A stretch of 64,000 nt of DNA from Arthrospiribacter ruber (GTDB lineage: Bacteria > Bacteroidota > Bacteroidia > Cytophagales > Cyclobacteriaceae). A program made the translations under genes and the position numbers. This document shows, in pieces, positions 45,922-56,100 of the stretch (position 1 is its first letter; each line of letters begins with the position of its first letter). The notes beneath the pieces are model-generated. The model was not told the origin of the DNA. It ran no database searches and worked only from the letters and a program-made list of their open reading frames with translations. Location: the NCBI RefSeq assembly GCF_019343195.1, contig NZ_RPHB01000002.1, forward strand, positions 434,001-498,000, written 5' to 3'.

Positions 45922-48621
45922 TCACTTCATTATTACCAGATTCTTGCTCACTTTTTCATTTACACCAAATCGCTCGCTATCATATTTAAGGGTTACTACA
46001 TACGTACCTGTAGGCACAAGTTCTCCAGAAAACGTCCCATCCCATTGACAGAAAGATACTCTTGACTGAACATCCAAATCTTCGCAGAAAAATATCAATT
46101 GTCCCTGTCTGTTGTGGATCCAAACTTGAGCACTCTCTACCGCATCGTTGACAAACACTTCAAAAAGCTTTTCAGGATCAGTCAAAACCATCCCTGTTGG
46201 AAACACATATTGGAAATCACAATCTTCAAATGTTTCGAATTCTGCTTCAAATGGACAGCCATCTGCATTGGTCACAACCAAAGAATAGGCTCCTACCAAA
46301 AGAGGTCTGAATGTAGGGTCTGTTGATACCAGGCTGCCATTGAAGTACCATTCATAAGATTCAAACTCGCCTGGATTGATGGTTTCGGACAAATTAATTT
46401 CCTGACATACCGAATAAGAATCATTTACTTCTGGACGTGTATCATCTAGAGTTCTCAGAACCAGAAGTACGTCACTCCCCAATTCGCAACCATATTCATC
46501 CAAAACCAAAACTTCATAAGTACCTTCTTCTTCTATTGCAATGCTCCTTTCTCCATCAAACATACTCAATGCAGTCAACTCCCCATCAGGATCAATAAAA
46601 ATCCACCTGAAATCTGAATTGAAATCCTCTCTTTCTAATACTGCCGTCAAAACGGTAAATGGAGCATCCGGACAAAATGGATCTGCTTCGATTTCAACTT
46701 CCACCGAAAAAATCGGTTCCACCACATTAAACTGAACAGGATCTATGGCACAAAAACCACTTCCTCTTGGCTGAACCTCAAGGAAAAAGGTTTCATAGGC
46801 TGTAGGTATCCAAGACACACCTCTACCGACTATTTCCCCTTGGTTGTTTCTCCATCGTATGGTGACGGATTCAGGGTCTCTACCAAAAAGTTCAGCTTCA
46901 TAAACCATATTACCAAAACAATCTCTGGTAACAAGTTCCACATCAAACTCTAATGGTTCGGAAACATTTACCTGAAAATCAATTCTTCTCGGACAACGTT
47001 CTGGATCACTGGATTTTTCCCTTCCCAAAATGGAATAATTACCCCCTTCAGTCAAATCAAAAGATTCGCCTGAATCAAATGTCCCGATTACCTGACCTTC
47101 TCTAGACAGTTCAAATTCCAGATCTCCGTTCCCAGATGGACTCAAGGCAAAAGACTCACAGATATTGATATTGGAAGGTACTGAAAAAGACACCCTATTT
47201 CTTCTTTCCACATCCAACACAGATTCCCAAGGGATGGTGCAGCCATTAGTATCTGTGATTTCGAAGGCATAAAAATCACCGGGTAAATCAATCGTAAAAG
47301 AAGTTAGGTTGGGTATTGGGGCTTCCTCAATTACACCTCCATTACCGGTCACCAACCTATATTCTCCTTCGATGATCCCATTGATAAATGTTATTTCTAA
47401 GGTACCCTCATTAATCCCAAGACCATTGCAGGACTCAGCTATTACATTTACATCATATACCTCCTGGGCTTCAGGCCCCAAAGAAGGAACAATAACAATA
47501 CTTGTCTTAAAGCAGCCATTGGTTTCAGCTTCTATGGTGTAAATTCCTGGGGGAATATTATCAAATGGAATTACTTCACCATCCGTGAAATTAAAACCTT
47601 CGTATCCCAATTCTATGATTTTAAGGTTACCAATGTTACTTTCAACTTCTATTTCAAAAGCACCGTCATTGGTAGAACATGATGAAGCTGGACTCACATT
47701 TTGAGAGATATATTCCGGTCCATCAGTCAAGGTAAAGGGGATGGACCTTTCCGAGACACAGTTGGGATTCTGGGGATTTACCACACTAAAAAATATGGTA
47801 TAATTACCCGGACCGTTAAGATCAGTTTCAGTATTTAGATTAAGTGAGAAAGAATTCCCCAAATCAGACCTGTCTGATTCGCCCTGCTTGATCACAGACC
47901 AGTCGCCTCTTAAGGGGGTATCAGCTGTCACTTGAACTGTTTGACCTCCACACCCTTCGTCCTGACTGATAGACAATACAAAATCATCCGGTGGCCCCAC
48001 GTAAGTAGAACCTGTAATCAAGCAATCCTGTCCCCCTTCTGAATTGGTAAAAAACAGGGCCACGAAATAGGATCCTTCTTGCGACACCACTAGCTCATTT
48101 TGATTTCCAACCTGATTTCCAGCGGCATTAGTCCATTCAAAAGTATATTGATTCAATTGCGGGGTGTTTTCAGGTAAGGCGCTTATGGTGGTAGGTTCAT
48201 CACCACAAAGCAGGTAATCCGGCCTCAAAGTAATCTCAGGACCTTGAATAACCTCGACATTTCTGGAACCTGAAAATACTGTTTCATTAGACCCTCTTGT
48301 AACCTCCAATGAAACAGTATGATTTCCTAAAGAATTAAATCTAATGGGTACTGTTTCATAAATCTCCCCCCTACCCGATCTGGAAAAAATTTCATTCCCT
48401 GAAGGGTCAGTCACCGTCCATGAATATCTGTCTGTAGCAGGAATTCCACCAGCTGAGAATTCAGCTATAACACTGCCGAATACCGCGCAGAGCCTTTCCG
48501 GTCCAGTCAATTCCGGGTCATTCCTTAATTCAAACAGAATAATATTATTGTTTGAGAAGCTTAAAAAGCTGAAAAACAAAAAAATGAACAGGATACAATA
48601 TTTAATGCTATTGGTAAACAT
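45922..48621 (-). CDS. Giant secreted protein with T9SS type B sorting domain (899 residues)
   Basis: Signal peptide (about residues 1-23), then a series of Ig/PKD-like beta modules, starting with LTGPERLCAVFGSVIAEFSAGG at 39-60. The end (about 805-899) is a type B sorting domain: IHNRQGQLIFFC, CQWDGTFSGELVPTGTYVVTL and the terminal SKNLVIMK. From residue 39 on it is colinear with residues 984-1853 of the 1853-residue protein of this locus and with all of the 1188-residue one except one extra module there. It should cross the outer membrane by type IX secretion and remain attached or be released. Ligand unknown; probably adhesive (inference). Confidence 0.85.
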   Translation of the reverse strand: MFTNSIKYCILFIFLFFSFLSFSNNNIILFELRNDPELTGPERLCAVFGSVIAEFSAGGIPATDRYSWTVTDPSGNEIFSRSGRGEIYETVPIRFNSLGNHTVSLEVTRGSNETVFSGSRNVEVIQGPEITLRPDYLLCGDEPTTISALPENTPQLNQYTFEWTNAAGNQVGNQNELVVSQEGSYFVALFFTNSEGGQDCLITGSTYVGPPDDFVLSISQDEGCGGQTVQVTADTPLRGDWSVIKQGESDRSDLGNSFSLNLNTETDLNGPGNYTIFFSVVNPQNPNCVSERSIPFTLTDGPEYISQNVSPASSCSTNDGAFEIEVESNIGNLKIIELGYEGFNFTDGEVIPFDNIPPGIYTIEAETNGCFKTSIVIVPSLGPEAQEVYDVNVIAESCNGLGINEGTLEITFINGIIEGEYRLVTGNGGVIEEAPIPNLTSFTIDLPGDFYAFEITDTNGCTIPWESVLDVERRNRVSFSVPSNINICESFALSPSGNGDLEFELSREGQVIGTFDSGESFDLTEGGNYSILGREKSSDPERCPRRIDFQVNVSEPLEFDVELVTRDCFGNMVYEAELFGRDPESVTIRWRNNQGEIVGRGVSWIPTAYETFFLEVQPRGSGFCAIDPVQFNVVEPIFSVEVEIEADPFCPDAPFTVLTAVLEREDFNSDFRWIFIDPDGELTALSMFDGERSIAIEEEGTYEVLVLDEYGCELGSDVLLVLRTLDDTRPEVNDSYSVCQEINLSETINPGEFESYEWYFNGSLVSTDPTFRPLLVGAYSLVVTNADGCPFEAEFETFEDCDFQYVFPTGMVLTDPEKLFEVFVNDAVESAQVWIHNRQGQLIFFCEDLDVQSRVSFCQWDGTFSGELVPTGTYVVTLKYDSERFGVNEKVSKNLVIMK

Positions 48622-48738
48622 CAGGCTTCTTTAACAAGAGATGGATGAATAAGCTGCAATACTAGCACAATAACTATAAAAATTCATAAATTATTGTGAA
48701 GAGAGCTAAATTCAATCTCCAAAAACAATACCAATATT

Positions 48739-51700
48739 CTATTCTATAACAGTAAGACTTGTAAGCTTGGTCTCTTCTATTCCTTCTTGAATATTTTTGT
48801 ATCTTATTCTCACAGCATAAGCGCCTATTGGAATTTTCTCGCCATTGTAGAAACCATCCCAAATACACATTTCTGTATTCTCCAGAATATTTCTTTCAGA
48901 ACAGTTAAACACTTCTTGACCCCACTTATTGAAAATCCAGATGTCCAGTTCATCTACCAGATAGTTGGAAAAGATAATAAAGTTTCGCTCGGGATCACCA
49001 GGTATAATTGCATTGGGATGAGCAATCCTGAGCTCACACTCTTCCTCTACCTCAAATGTGGTCATATATTCACAGTTTTCCTGACTATTTACCACTAAGG
49101 TGTATGTACCTACTATCTGAGGCTTATAACTTGATGAGGTAGACACTAATTCCTCCTCCAAAAACCAAGAATAAGTACTGAAATTCCCAGGGTTAATTGT
49201 TTCACCGATTTCGTATTCCGCACAAATCTGATACACCTCTTTAACTTCAGGCCTGACATCATCTATACTTTTACTGATAAATACTGATTGGTCACCTAAA
49301 AGACAGTCTAATCTATTGAAAACCCTGGCTTCGTACCAACCCTCACTGTCGGCGATGATTTCGGTCAGATCCTCGAAGCTTCCCAATATTTCAGTATTTC
49401 CATCGATCCCTGTAAAAACCCATTCTATTCTATCAACCACTTCAATATTATCAATATCCAGTTCGATAATGGTGGACTCATCATCGGGGCAAATTACACC
49501 AGCGATCAATTCGACATTTACAGAAAGTACGGGCTGGACTATTTCAAATTCAAATGGAAGTACATCACAAGGCAGGCTGCCCGCAGGTTGGACTTCCAAA
49601 GTATAAATTCCTGGCGTGGAAGTTGAAAAGATAGGCTCGGAACCAAGCAATCTTCCAGATTGATCACTCCAATATATCAAAACATCTTCAAGCTGATAAG
49701 GTGCAAAATTAGCGGCATAGGTAAACTCTCCGTCACAGGTCTGGTTGACCAATTCGGGTGAAAAAACCACAGCATCAATAACCCTTACTTGGAAGGATTT
49801 TTCATTTGGACACACGGGGTTTTGCGGATCTTCACCTCTGATAAGATATTCCCCTGTCTGATCTAACACAAAAGTCTCTGAAGCAGTAGCTGTGACTTCG
49901 GTACCATCTGGATAGGTAAGTATATAATTAAGGGGGAAATTGCTTTCCGGTATCCATTCATATCTTTCACATATAACCAACTCTTCCTCAGGAACTTCAA
50001 ACTGCGTCAGGTTGTCGCTGATTTCTAGATCAATATTGGTCCTACCTATTTCGCAAGTGGTATTTATACTGTTGTAAACAGTAACTTCATAAGTACCTGA
50101 TAAAGTAGCTACAATACTTGATGAATTTTCTTCCTCTGTAAGAACTGTAATCTTCCCTTCCTCATCAAAATACCTCCATCTAATTCTACCTACATTTTCA
50201 AAATCGGTATCCAAAGATATTGTTGCATCAGGGCCAAATGGACATAATAAACTTGTTTCCAGATTTACAGGCACACTCAAAACGGGTTCAGGAACAAAAA
50301 ATTTTGTCGGTGGAGTTGGACATGTTCCCAAAATATTTCGTGGTTGCATTTCAAGCTCATATTCCCCATAGGTAACTGGGGACATATTGACACCGGTACT
50401 TACCACTTCTCCAGCTTCGTCATACCATCTAATCCTCACTTCGCTTGGATCATAATTAAGGATATTTGCCTCCCAAACTTGGTTTCCTACACAGTCTTGG
50501 GAAAGAAATTCAATTTCAAACTCTACGGGGTCTACATCTTCTATACTCATCTCAACTTTTGTTGGGCAAATCTCTTCAGGAAAATCCAAATGCCTACCAA
50601 TCAATTCATAATCCCCTGCCTCTGTTATGGTAAATGTTTGCCCAAACCGCTCCTCTCCGGTAGCTAAATTTCTTAAAAGAAATTCAAGAGGTTGTGTTGT
50701 TTCAGGAACAAGTTCATATACTTCACAGAATTTAAATGATGTTGGAACACTGAATTCAACCTGAGGAAGGCCAGGCACTTCAATTCTTTCAATAAAAGGT
50801 ACCATACACCGATTATCCTTTTCATCTTCTTCATCCTCTCCACCTTCCTCATCTTCATCACCTTCGTCTTCTGTTGGCTCTTCAGGAATAAAAACTTCAA
50901 AGTAAAACACACCCCCAGGCACTTCAATAACAAACTCAATATTCTCCAATTCTTCACTTTCCAAGACACCTGTCCCAACCAAATCTCCTCTTTCAGTATA
51001 TAGTTCGTAAATAAGGTCAATAGGACCGTTTTCAAAAAAAACTGTAAAGCTTCCATTATTTTTACCTTCATCTGAGCAAGTTTCAGGAACTATGCTATCC
51101 GGGTCTACTGAAAACCTCAATTGATCAGGCACATCCTGAAGAGTTACCACTGTCCCTAAAGTAAACCTACAGCCATTGGAAAATGCTTCAAAAGTATACA
51201 CCCCAGATTTTAGTCCAGGAATTACAAGTTCCTCTCCGGCAGACAAGGAAAACCCAGGACCATTTGTTTCTTCGTCGATGACATAATAAATCAAATCTAT
51301 ATCACCATCTGCAAAAATTCTTAAAGCTCCATCCTCAGCCAAACATTCAGAAGCGCTGTTTTCTTCTTCAATTCTGAATTGGGGATTTTGGCCAAATGAA
51401 AAATCATGAGTTTTCCTGATCACACATGAGGGATTGTTTTCATTGACCAGCTCAAAAATCAAAGTGTAATCACCAAAACCTGGCAGATTAGCTGTAGATA
51501 ATTGAAGAAAACTTGATTGATTGATAAAAACTTCAGGCTCACCTGCTGTTTGGTAGTACCATCTTCCTTGAGCTTGGGGTTCAGCAGAAGCAACCACAAC
51601 ATTTCCTGGACAGAAGTTCACTCCATTGACATCCAATTCAAAATCCACAGCAAAGCGAACCTGCGTGGTCAATATATTCTCACACTCTGCTTCTCCAAGT

Positions 51701-52305
51701 GAATTTGGTAAGAAATATTTGACTTGGAATTCTCCTTCATCATCCACCAATAGCTCATTATCAGTAGAAACTACTACCCCGTTTTCATCTGTCCACTCAA
51801 ATGAATAATCTGCCAGACCAACTGTAGATGGGTCCAACGCCCTCAAAGTAAGTTCGTCTCCAGGACATAGAGCATAATCATCCAATAGGGAAACCTCCGC
51901 TCCTGGAAGTACCTCTACCACTTTCGTCAAATTTGAAACCGGGATTCCACCTCTAGTAATTATTAAATTGAAGGTATGTGTTCCGGGCTGGGAAAATGTA
52001 AAAGCCAAAGTCTGTAAGGATTCCCCTCCCTGAAAAATTCTGGGAGGTCCGGTAGGCTCTGAAATGGTCCACCTATAAACGTCTGTATCAGCATCACCCC
52101 CTCCAAAAAACTCCTCTATCCTGTTACCGGTGATTAGGCATACCTTTTCAGGACCTTCTATTACAAATCCATCGTCTAAAGAATCTAAAGGGAGATGATT
52201 GGTTGTTATTGCAGATTTACTAAGGATAAACCCAAATGTGCCCACAATCAATACTAAAGTCAGCCAGTAAATTTTGGCTGAGAATATTTGTTTTGATTGT
52301 TTCAT
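48739..52305 (-). CDS. Giant secreted protein with T9SS type B sorting domain (1188 residues)
   Basis: N-terminal signal (hydrophobic stretch about 12-30), then modules beginning IEGPEKVCLITGNRIEEFFGGG at 49-70. One module of about 250 residues occurs twice in tandem (518-767 and 768-1017; both open with a Val-Pro strand and CEVYELVPE / CERYEWIPE and hold a PVLSV strand). A strongly acidic run lies at 475-498. The type B sorting domain is at about 1090-1188 (WIFNKWGQEVFNC, CIWDGFYNGEKIPIGAYAV, LTSLTVIE). It is the second adhesin-like gene in the run and is 130 bases downstream of yaaA. Confidence 0.86.
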   Translation of the reverse strand: MKQSKQIFSAKIYWLTLVLIVGTFGFILSKSAITTNHLPLDSLDDGFVIEGPEKVCLITGNRIEEFFGGGDADTDVYRWTISEPTGPPRIFQGGESLQTLAFTFSQPGTHTFNLIITRGGIPVSNLTKVVEVLPGAEVSLLDDYALCPGDELTLRALDPSTVGLADYSFEWTDENGVVVSTDNELLVDDEGEFQVKYFLPNSLGEAECENILTTQVRFAVDFELDVNGVNFCPGNVVVASAEPQAQGRWYYQTAGEPEVFINQSSFLQLSTANLPGFGDYTLIFELVNENNPSCVIRKTHDFSFGQNPQFRIEEENSASECLAEDGALRIFADGDIDLIYYVIDEETNGPGFSLSAGEELVIPGLKSGVYTFEAFSNGCRFTLGTVVTLQDVPDQLRFSVDPDSIVPETCSDEGKNNGSFTVFFENGPIDLIYELYTERGDLVGTGVLESEELENIEFVIEVPGGVFYFEVFIPEEPTEDEGDEDEEGGEDEEDEKDNRCMVPFIERIEVPGLPQVEFSVPTSFKFCEVYELVPETTQPLEFLLRNLATGEERFGQTFTITEAGDYELIGRHLDFPEEICPTKVEMSIEDVDPVEFEIEFLSQDCVGNQVWEANILNYDPSEVRIRWYDEAGEVVSTGVNMSPVTYGEYELEMQPRNILGTCPTPPTKFFVPEPVLSVPVNLETSLLCPFGPDATISLDTDFENVGRIRWRYFDEEGKITVLTEEENSSSIVATLSGTYEVTVYNSINTTCEIGRTNIDLEISDNLTQFEVPEEELVICERYEWIPESNFPLNYILTYPDGTEVTATASETFVLDQTGEYLIRGEDPQNPVCPNEKSFQVRVIDAVVFSPELVNQTCDGEFTYAANFAPYQLEDVLIYWSDQSGRLLGSEPIFSTSTPGIYTLEVQPAGSLPCDVLPFEFEIVQPVLSVNVELIAGVICPDDESTIIELDIDNIEVVDRIEWVFTGIDGNTEILGSFEDLTEIIADSEGWYEARVFNRLDCLLGDQSVFISKSIDDVRPEVKEVYQICAEYEIGETINPGNFSTYSWFLEEELVSTSSSYKPQIVGTYTLVVNSQENCEYMTTFEVEEECELRIAHPNAIIPGDPERNFIIFSNYLVDELDIWIFNKWGQEVFNCSERNILENTEMCIWDGFYNGEKIPIGAYAVRIRYKNIQEGIEETKLTSLTVIE

Positions 52306-52434
52306 TCAAGGAATGTGCAGTTTGTGGACATTTTTTTGAAAAGTATGAAAACAAATCTACAACTTTATCCAATTGAAAAAAACAGCCTTTTCAACATAAG
52401 TTAATGATAATGTAATATTTATCAATAACTGCTT

Positions 52435-53178
52435 TTAACGGACAAACAACCACTCCTTTTCATCACCTGCCCATTCGTAACCATCTTGGTTGAATAATTT
52501 CAATTTTTCGGGATCAGTGATCCTATTTTTAATGATATAATCGGTCATCAATCCCCTTGCTTGCTTGGCAAAAAGCCCTATGACCTGGTACTTTCCATTT
52601 CGATACTCCTTAAAAACAGGAGAAATGACCTTAGATTTAATGGCTTTATCATCCACTGCCTTAAAATATTCCTGAGATGCCAGATTGATAACCGCAGAAC
52701 CATCAGCTGCCTTATCAATGGCTTTGGCTATCCTTTGCCCCCAAAACTCATAAAGATTTTTACCTCTTTTGTTTTCTACTTTGATTCCCATTTCCAATCT
52801 GTATGGCTGGATCAGGTCCAGTGGCTTCAGCAATCCATACAGTCCCGAAAGTATCCTAAGGTGATTTTGGGCAAAATCAAAATCCTCCACTGTATAGTTG
52901 TCTACATCAATTTTAGTATAAACATCACCCTTAAACGCCAACAAGGCCTGCTTGGCATGTTCAGGTTCAAAAGTTTTTTTGAAATTCTTATATCTCCCTT
53001 CATTCAACTCAGCCAGTTTTTCGGATATCCCCATCATTTTCATCAGGTCTTCTTTGCTCTTCTTTTTCATGATAGAAACAAGTTCAAAAGTATCCTTCTG
53101 AAATTCAGGCTGTGTTTGAAGGCTAATATCGGTACTGTTAAAATCGAGGGTTTTTGCAGGAGAAATCAGTATTACCAT
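52435..53178 (-). CDS. yaaA: Peroxide stress protein YaaA (DUF328/UPF0246)
   Basis: The 247-residue protein matches the family: MVILISPAKTLDFNS at the N-terminus, GDVYTKIDVDNYTVEDFDFAQNHLRILSGLYGLL (in pieces), PYRLEMGIKV and FAKQARGLMTDYIIKNRI. In E. coli YaaA limits free iron and oxidative damage during peroxide stress. It is a cytoplasmic housekeeping gene placed, in the same orientation, between two surface-protein genes: 11 bases after the 1853-residue gene. katG is 15 kb away. Confidence 0.93.
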   Translation of the reverse strand: MVILISPAKTLDFNSTDISLQTQPEFQKDTFELVSIMKKKSKEDLMKMMGISEKLAELNEGRYKNFKKTFEPEHAKQALLAFKGDVYTKIDVDNYTVEDFDFAQNHLRILSGLYGLLKPLDLIQPYRLEMGIKVENKRGKNLYEFWGQRIAKAIDKAADGSAVINLASQEYFKAVDDKAIKSKVISPVFKEYRNGKYQVIGLFAKQARGLMTDYIIKNRITDPEKLKLFNQDGYEWAGDEKEWLFVR

Positions 53179-53188
53179 TTTATCTTTT

Positions 53189-56100
53189 TTACTCTATAAC
53201 TGTAATTGACCGGGTAATTGTTTGGGTGAGGTTTTGATTATTGCTTCTGTACCTTACCATGACAGGATAGGTTCCAATAGGAACAACCTGTCCTTTTACC
53301 AAACCATCCCAAGTGCAAATAGGTTCTTCCCCTGGCACATTCTCATTTTGGCAATAATAAATCAATTCTCCCCATCTATTATAAATTAAAACCTCCACTT
53401 CATCGATAAAATCGTTGGCAAAAAGCACAAAAAGACGGTCAGGATCACTTGGCCTCATCCCATTCGGGAAAATCACCCGAAGTGCGCAATCCTCGATTAC
53501 TTCAAATGTGATGGTAAACTCACAGCCCGCATCATCAAAAACAAACAGTTCATAAATACCTTCTTCTGTTGGAATAAATGTAGGCGTATCGGCAATTTCC
53601 TGCCCGTTGAGTCTCCATGAATAATTCTGATATTCTCCCGGATCAAGCTCAAAGACCACATTCTCCAAGGCACAAATGGTATAGCTATCCTCCAAGACAG
53701 GTGCAACTGCTTCAGATCGGATGATCTGAATCTGCTCTCTTGCAACCACACAGCCAAAGTCATTTACAATTTCTACTTGATACAGGCCTGCCTCCAGCAC
53801 AGTAATATCAGCCTCCATAAAAAACTGTGGCAGCAATGTACGGGAAGATCCTGACAACCTGTACCAATTGATTTCCAGTGAACCTTCTAAGTCTCCCAAA
53901 ATAGATACAATTGTGAATACATCTTCTCCGCAGAATGGCAATGCTTCCAAAGAAATATCCAATGGACCACCTAAATCGGTCACGTTAAAATCAATCGCAC
54001 TTGGCGGACATAATCCCCCAGCAGCCGGCTGCACCTCCACTGTATAGTTGCCAGTAGCTGCTGGGAAAAATATAGGATTGCGGCTAAGGATGTCTCCTGA
54101 TTCATTTTTCCAGAAAATCCTTACATCCGCTGGGGCAAGTCCATTAAGGTCCAAAGAGTAGAATACGCCTCTATCACAATCATCTTCTGGATCATTTAAT
54201 GAAAAGACAATCCCCGGATTGATATTGATGACCATTTGTCTGCTTCTGTCACAGATATCCGGATCGCTTGAAATGGCTGTTATGGTATAAGTACCGGATT
54301 GGGTGATTTGATAATTGGTACCATCGGATGAGTTGACTAGGTTTCCAAACTCATCTTCAAGCCTATACCCTAAATCCGGATCAGGAGAACTAGGTGCAAA
54401 TTCAAACACCTCACAGGCTTCAACATTTGAAGGTACTGAAAATTCAGCTTGCTGTTTTTCATTTACAATATAAAGCCCATCCGCAGGAATATCACACCCA
54501 TCTTCATCTGTAATTTCCAAAGCATAAGTCCCGGCTGGTACATTGATGATTACTTCCATTTCATTGGAAAAGACTCCTGTGAACTCTTCTCCTGTGTCCT
54601 GTCTTACTGCCAAATAGCCTCCACTTGCCGGACCATTCGGAAATTGCACAAGCAGCCTTCCGTCTGTGACACCACCTGGTTCGCACTCCTCATCTTCGGC
54701 AATTACTGTAAACCCTTCAATTTCGGCAGGAGGATTGAGGTTTTGAATTACAGCAGTTTGAATAAATTCACATCCAAATTCACCCTCTAATAATAAAGTA
54801 TACAGTCCAGGCTCCAAATCACTGAAGACTGGCAAAACTTCACCAGCTGAGATATTGCTCTGTACAAAGTTAAGCTCCGGGATTTCCAATCTATCAATAT
54901 CTGTTAAAGCTGTAAGCTCAAAACTACCATTTGGAGTATCGCAATCATCCGCATCGGTCAAAACGAGAATTTCAACAGCAGGTAAAGCGTATACCGTCAA
55001 CTCAGCCCTCTTTTCAAACAAACAATCTTCTATGATCGGATCTTCTCCCACAAAAATAATATCATAGACACCTGGAGAAGGAAGAGTTACCGGTTCCAAT
55101 TCCAATTCAAAAAATCTACCTAAAGAAACCCTGTTGCCTGAACCCTGAACTTCATAAAACCATTCTCCTTCCAAAGGAGTATTTGGTGCAAAAACTACCA
55201 ACTCTTCATCATAACAAACCTCTTCTGCACTTTGATTCAGATCAAAGTCAAAAGCTGGCCCTACAAAAACCTCCTTACTGGCCGGGCAGACATCAAACAA
55301 TTCCCCTTCCGCCCCTTCTGGAATCCTGTAGGAAACAGTCACCGTGTAAATGCTCTCTTCGGTGACTGTAATTGTATTGGAGTCTCTATCTCCAAATGCT
55401 TGACCGGCTGCATTTCTCCATTCAAAATCATAGAGACCTTCTTCTGGGTCATAACCTTCAATGGCTGTCAATTCTACAGGAGAATCAGCACAAAGGACAA
55501 CATCATCAGGCAAAGTCAATTCCGGTGGAGCCACCACTAGCACTTCCATACTTTCTTCAAAATATCCTACCTCATCGCATCGGTCCACTCTTAATGTCAC
55601 TGTAAATAAGCCTTCTCTGGAAAAAGGATGTTCCAATTCCTGAAAATCCTCACCCAAACCTCCAAAATTCTGAAGCTCAAACTCACCATCTTCATGTTGG
55701 ATAGTCCAGAAATAAGCATCAATATCGGGCTCTCCACCTCCTTCAAATAATCCTATTCCCCCTTCATCCGGATCCAGACAAATCCTCTCCGGACCGGCAA
55801 GAGCGGGCTCTGGAATACTGCTTCCTGACTGTTGTACAAAGGCAGGAAGTCCAAGATTGGAACTGGTACCAGCCACCAAGTTCACCCCATCTTCCCGGTA
55901 ATTGCTATCGAAGCAGTTCACTCCAGCATTGATCTGTCCAACTGAGGATTGACCAGGTCTTGCCACGTAAATTTGACCATCCGGTCCAATCTGTACTGCT
56001 CCAAAAGGGCCATCCGTACTCAGGGTATTTCTGATCGGAGAATTAAGTATGCAATTTTCTCTCTCAGCCCTACTGTTGGCACTGTTGAAGCATTGTGCAC

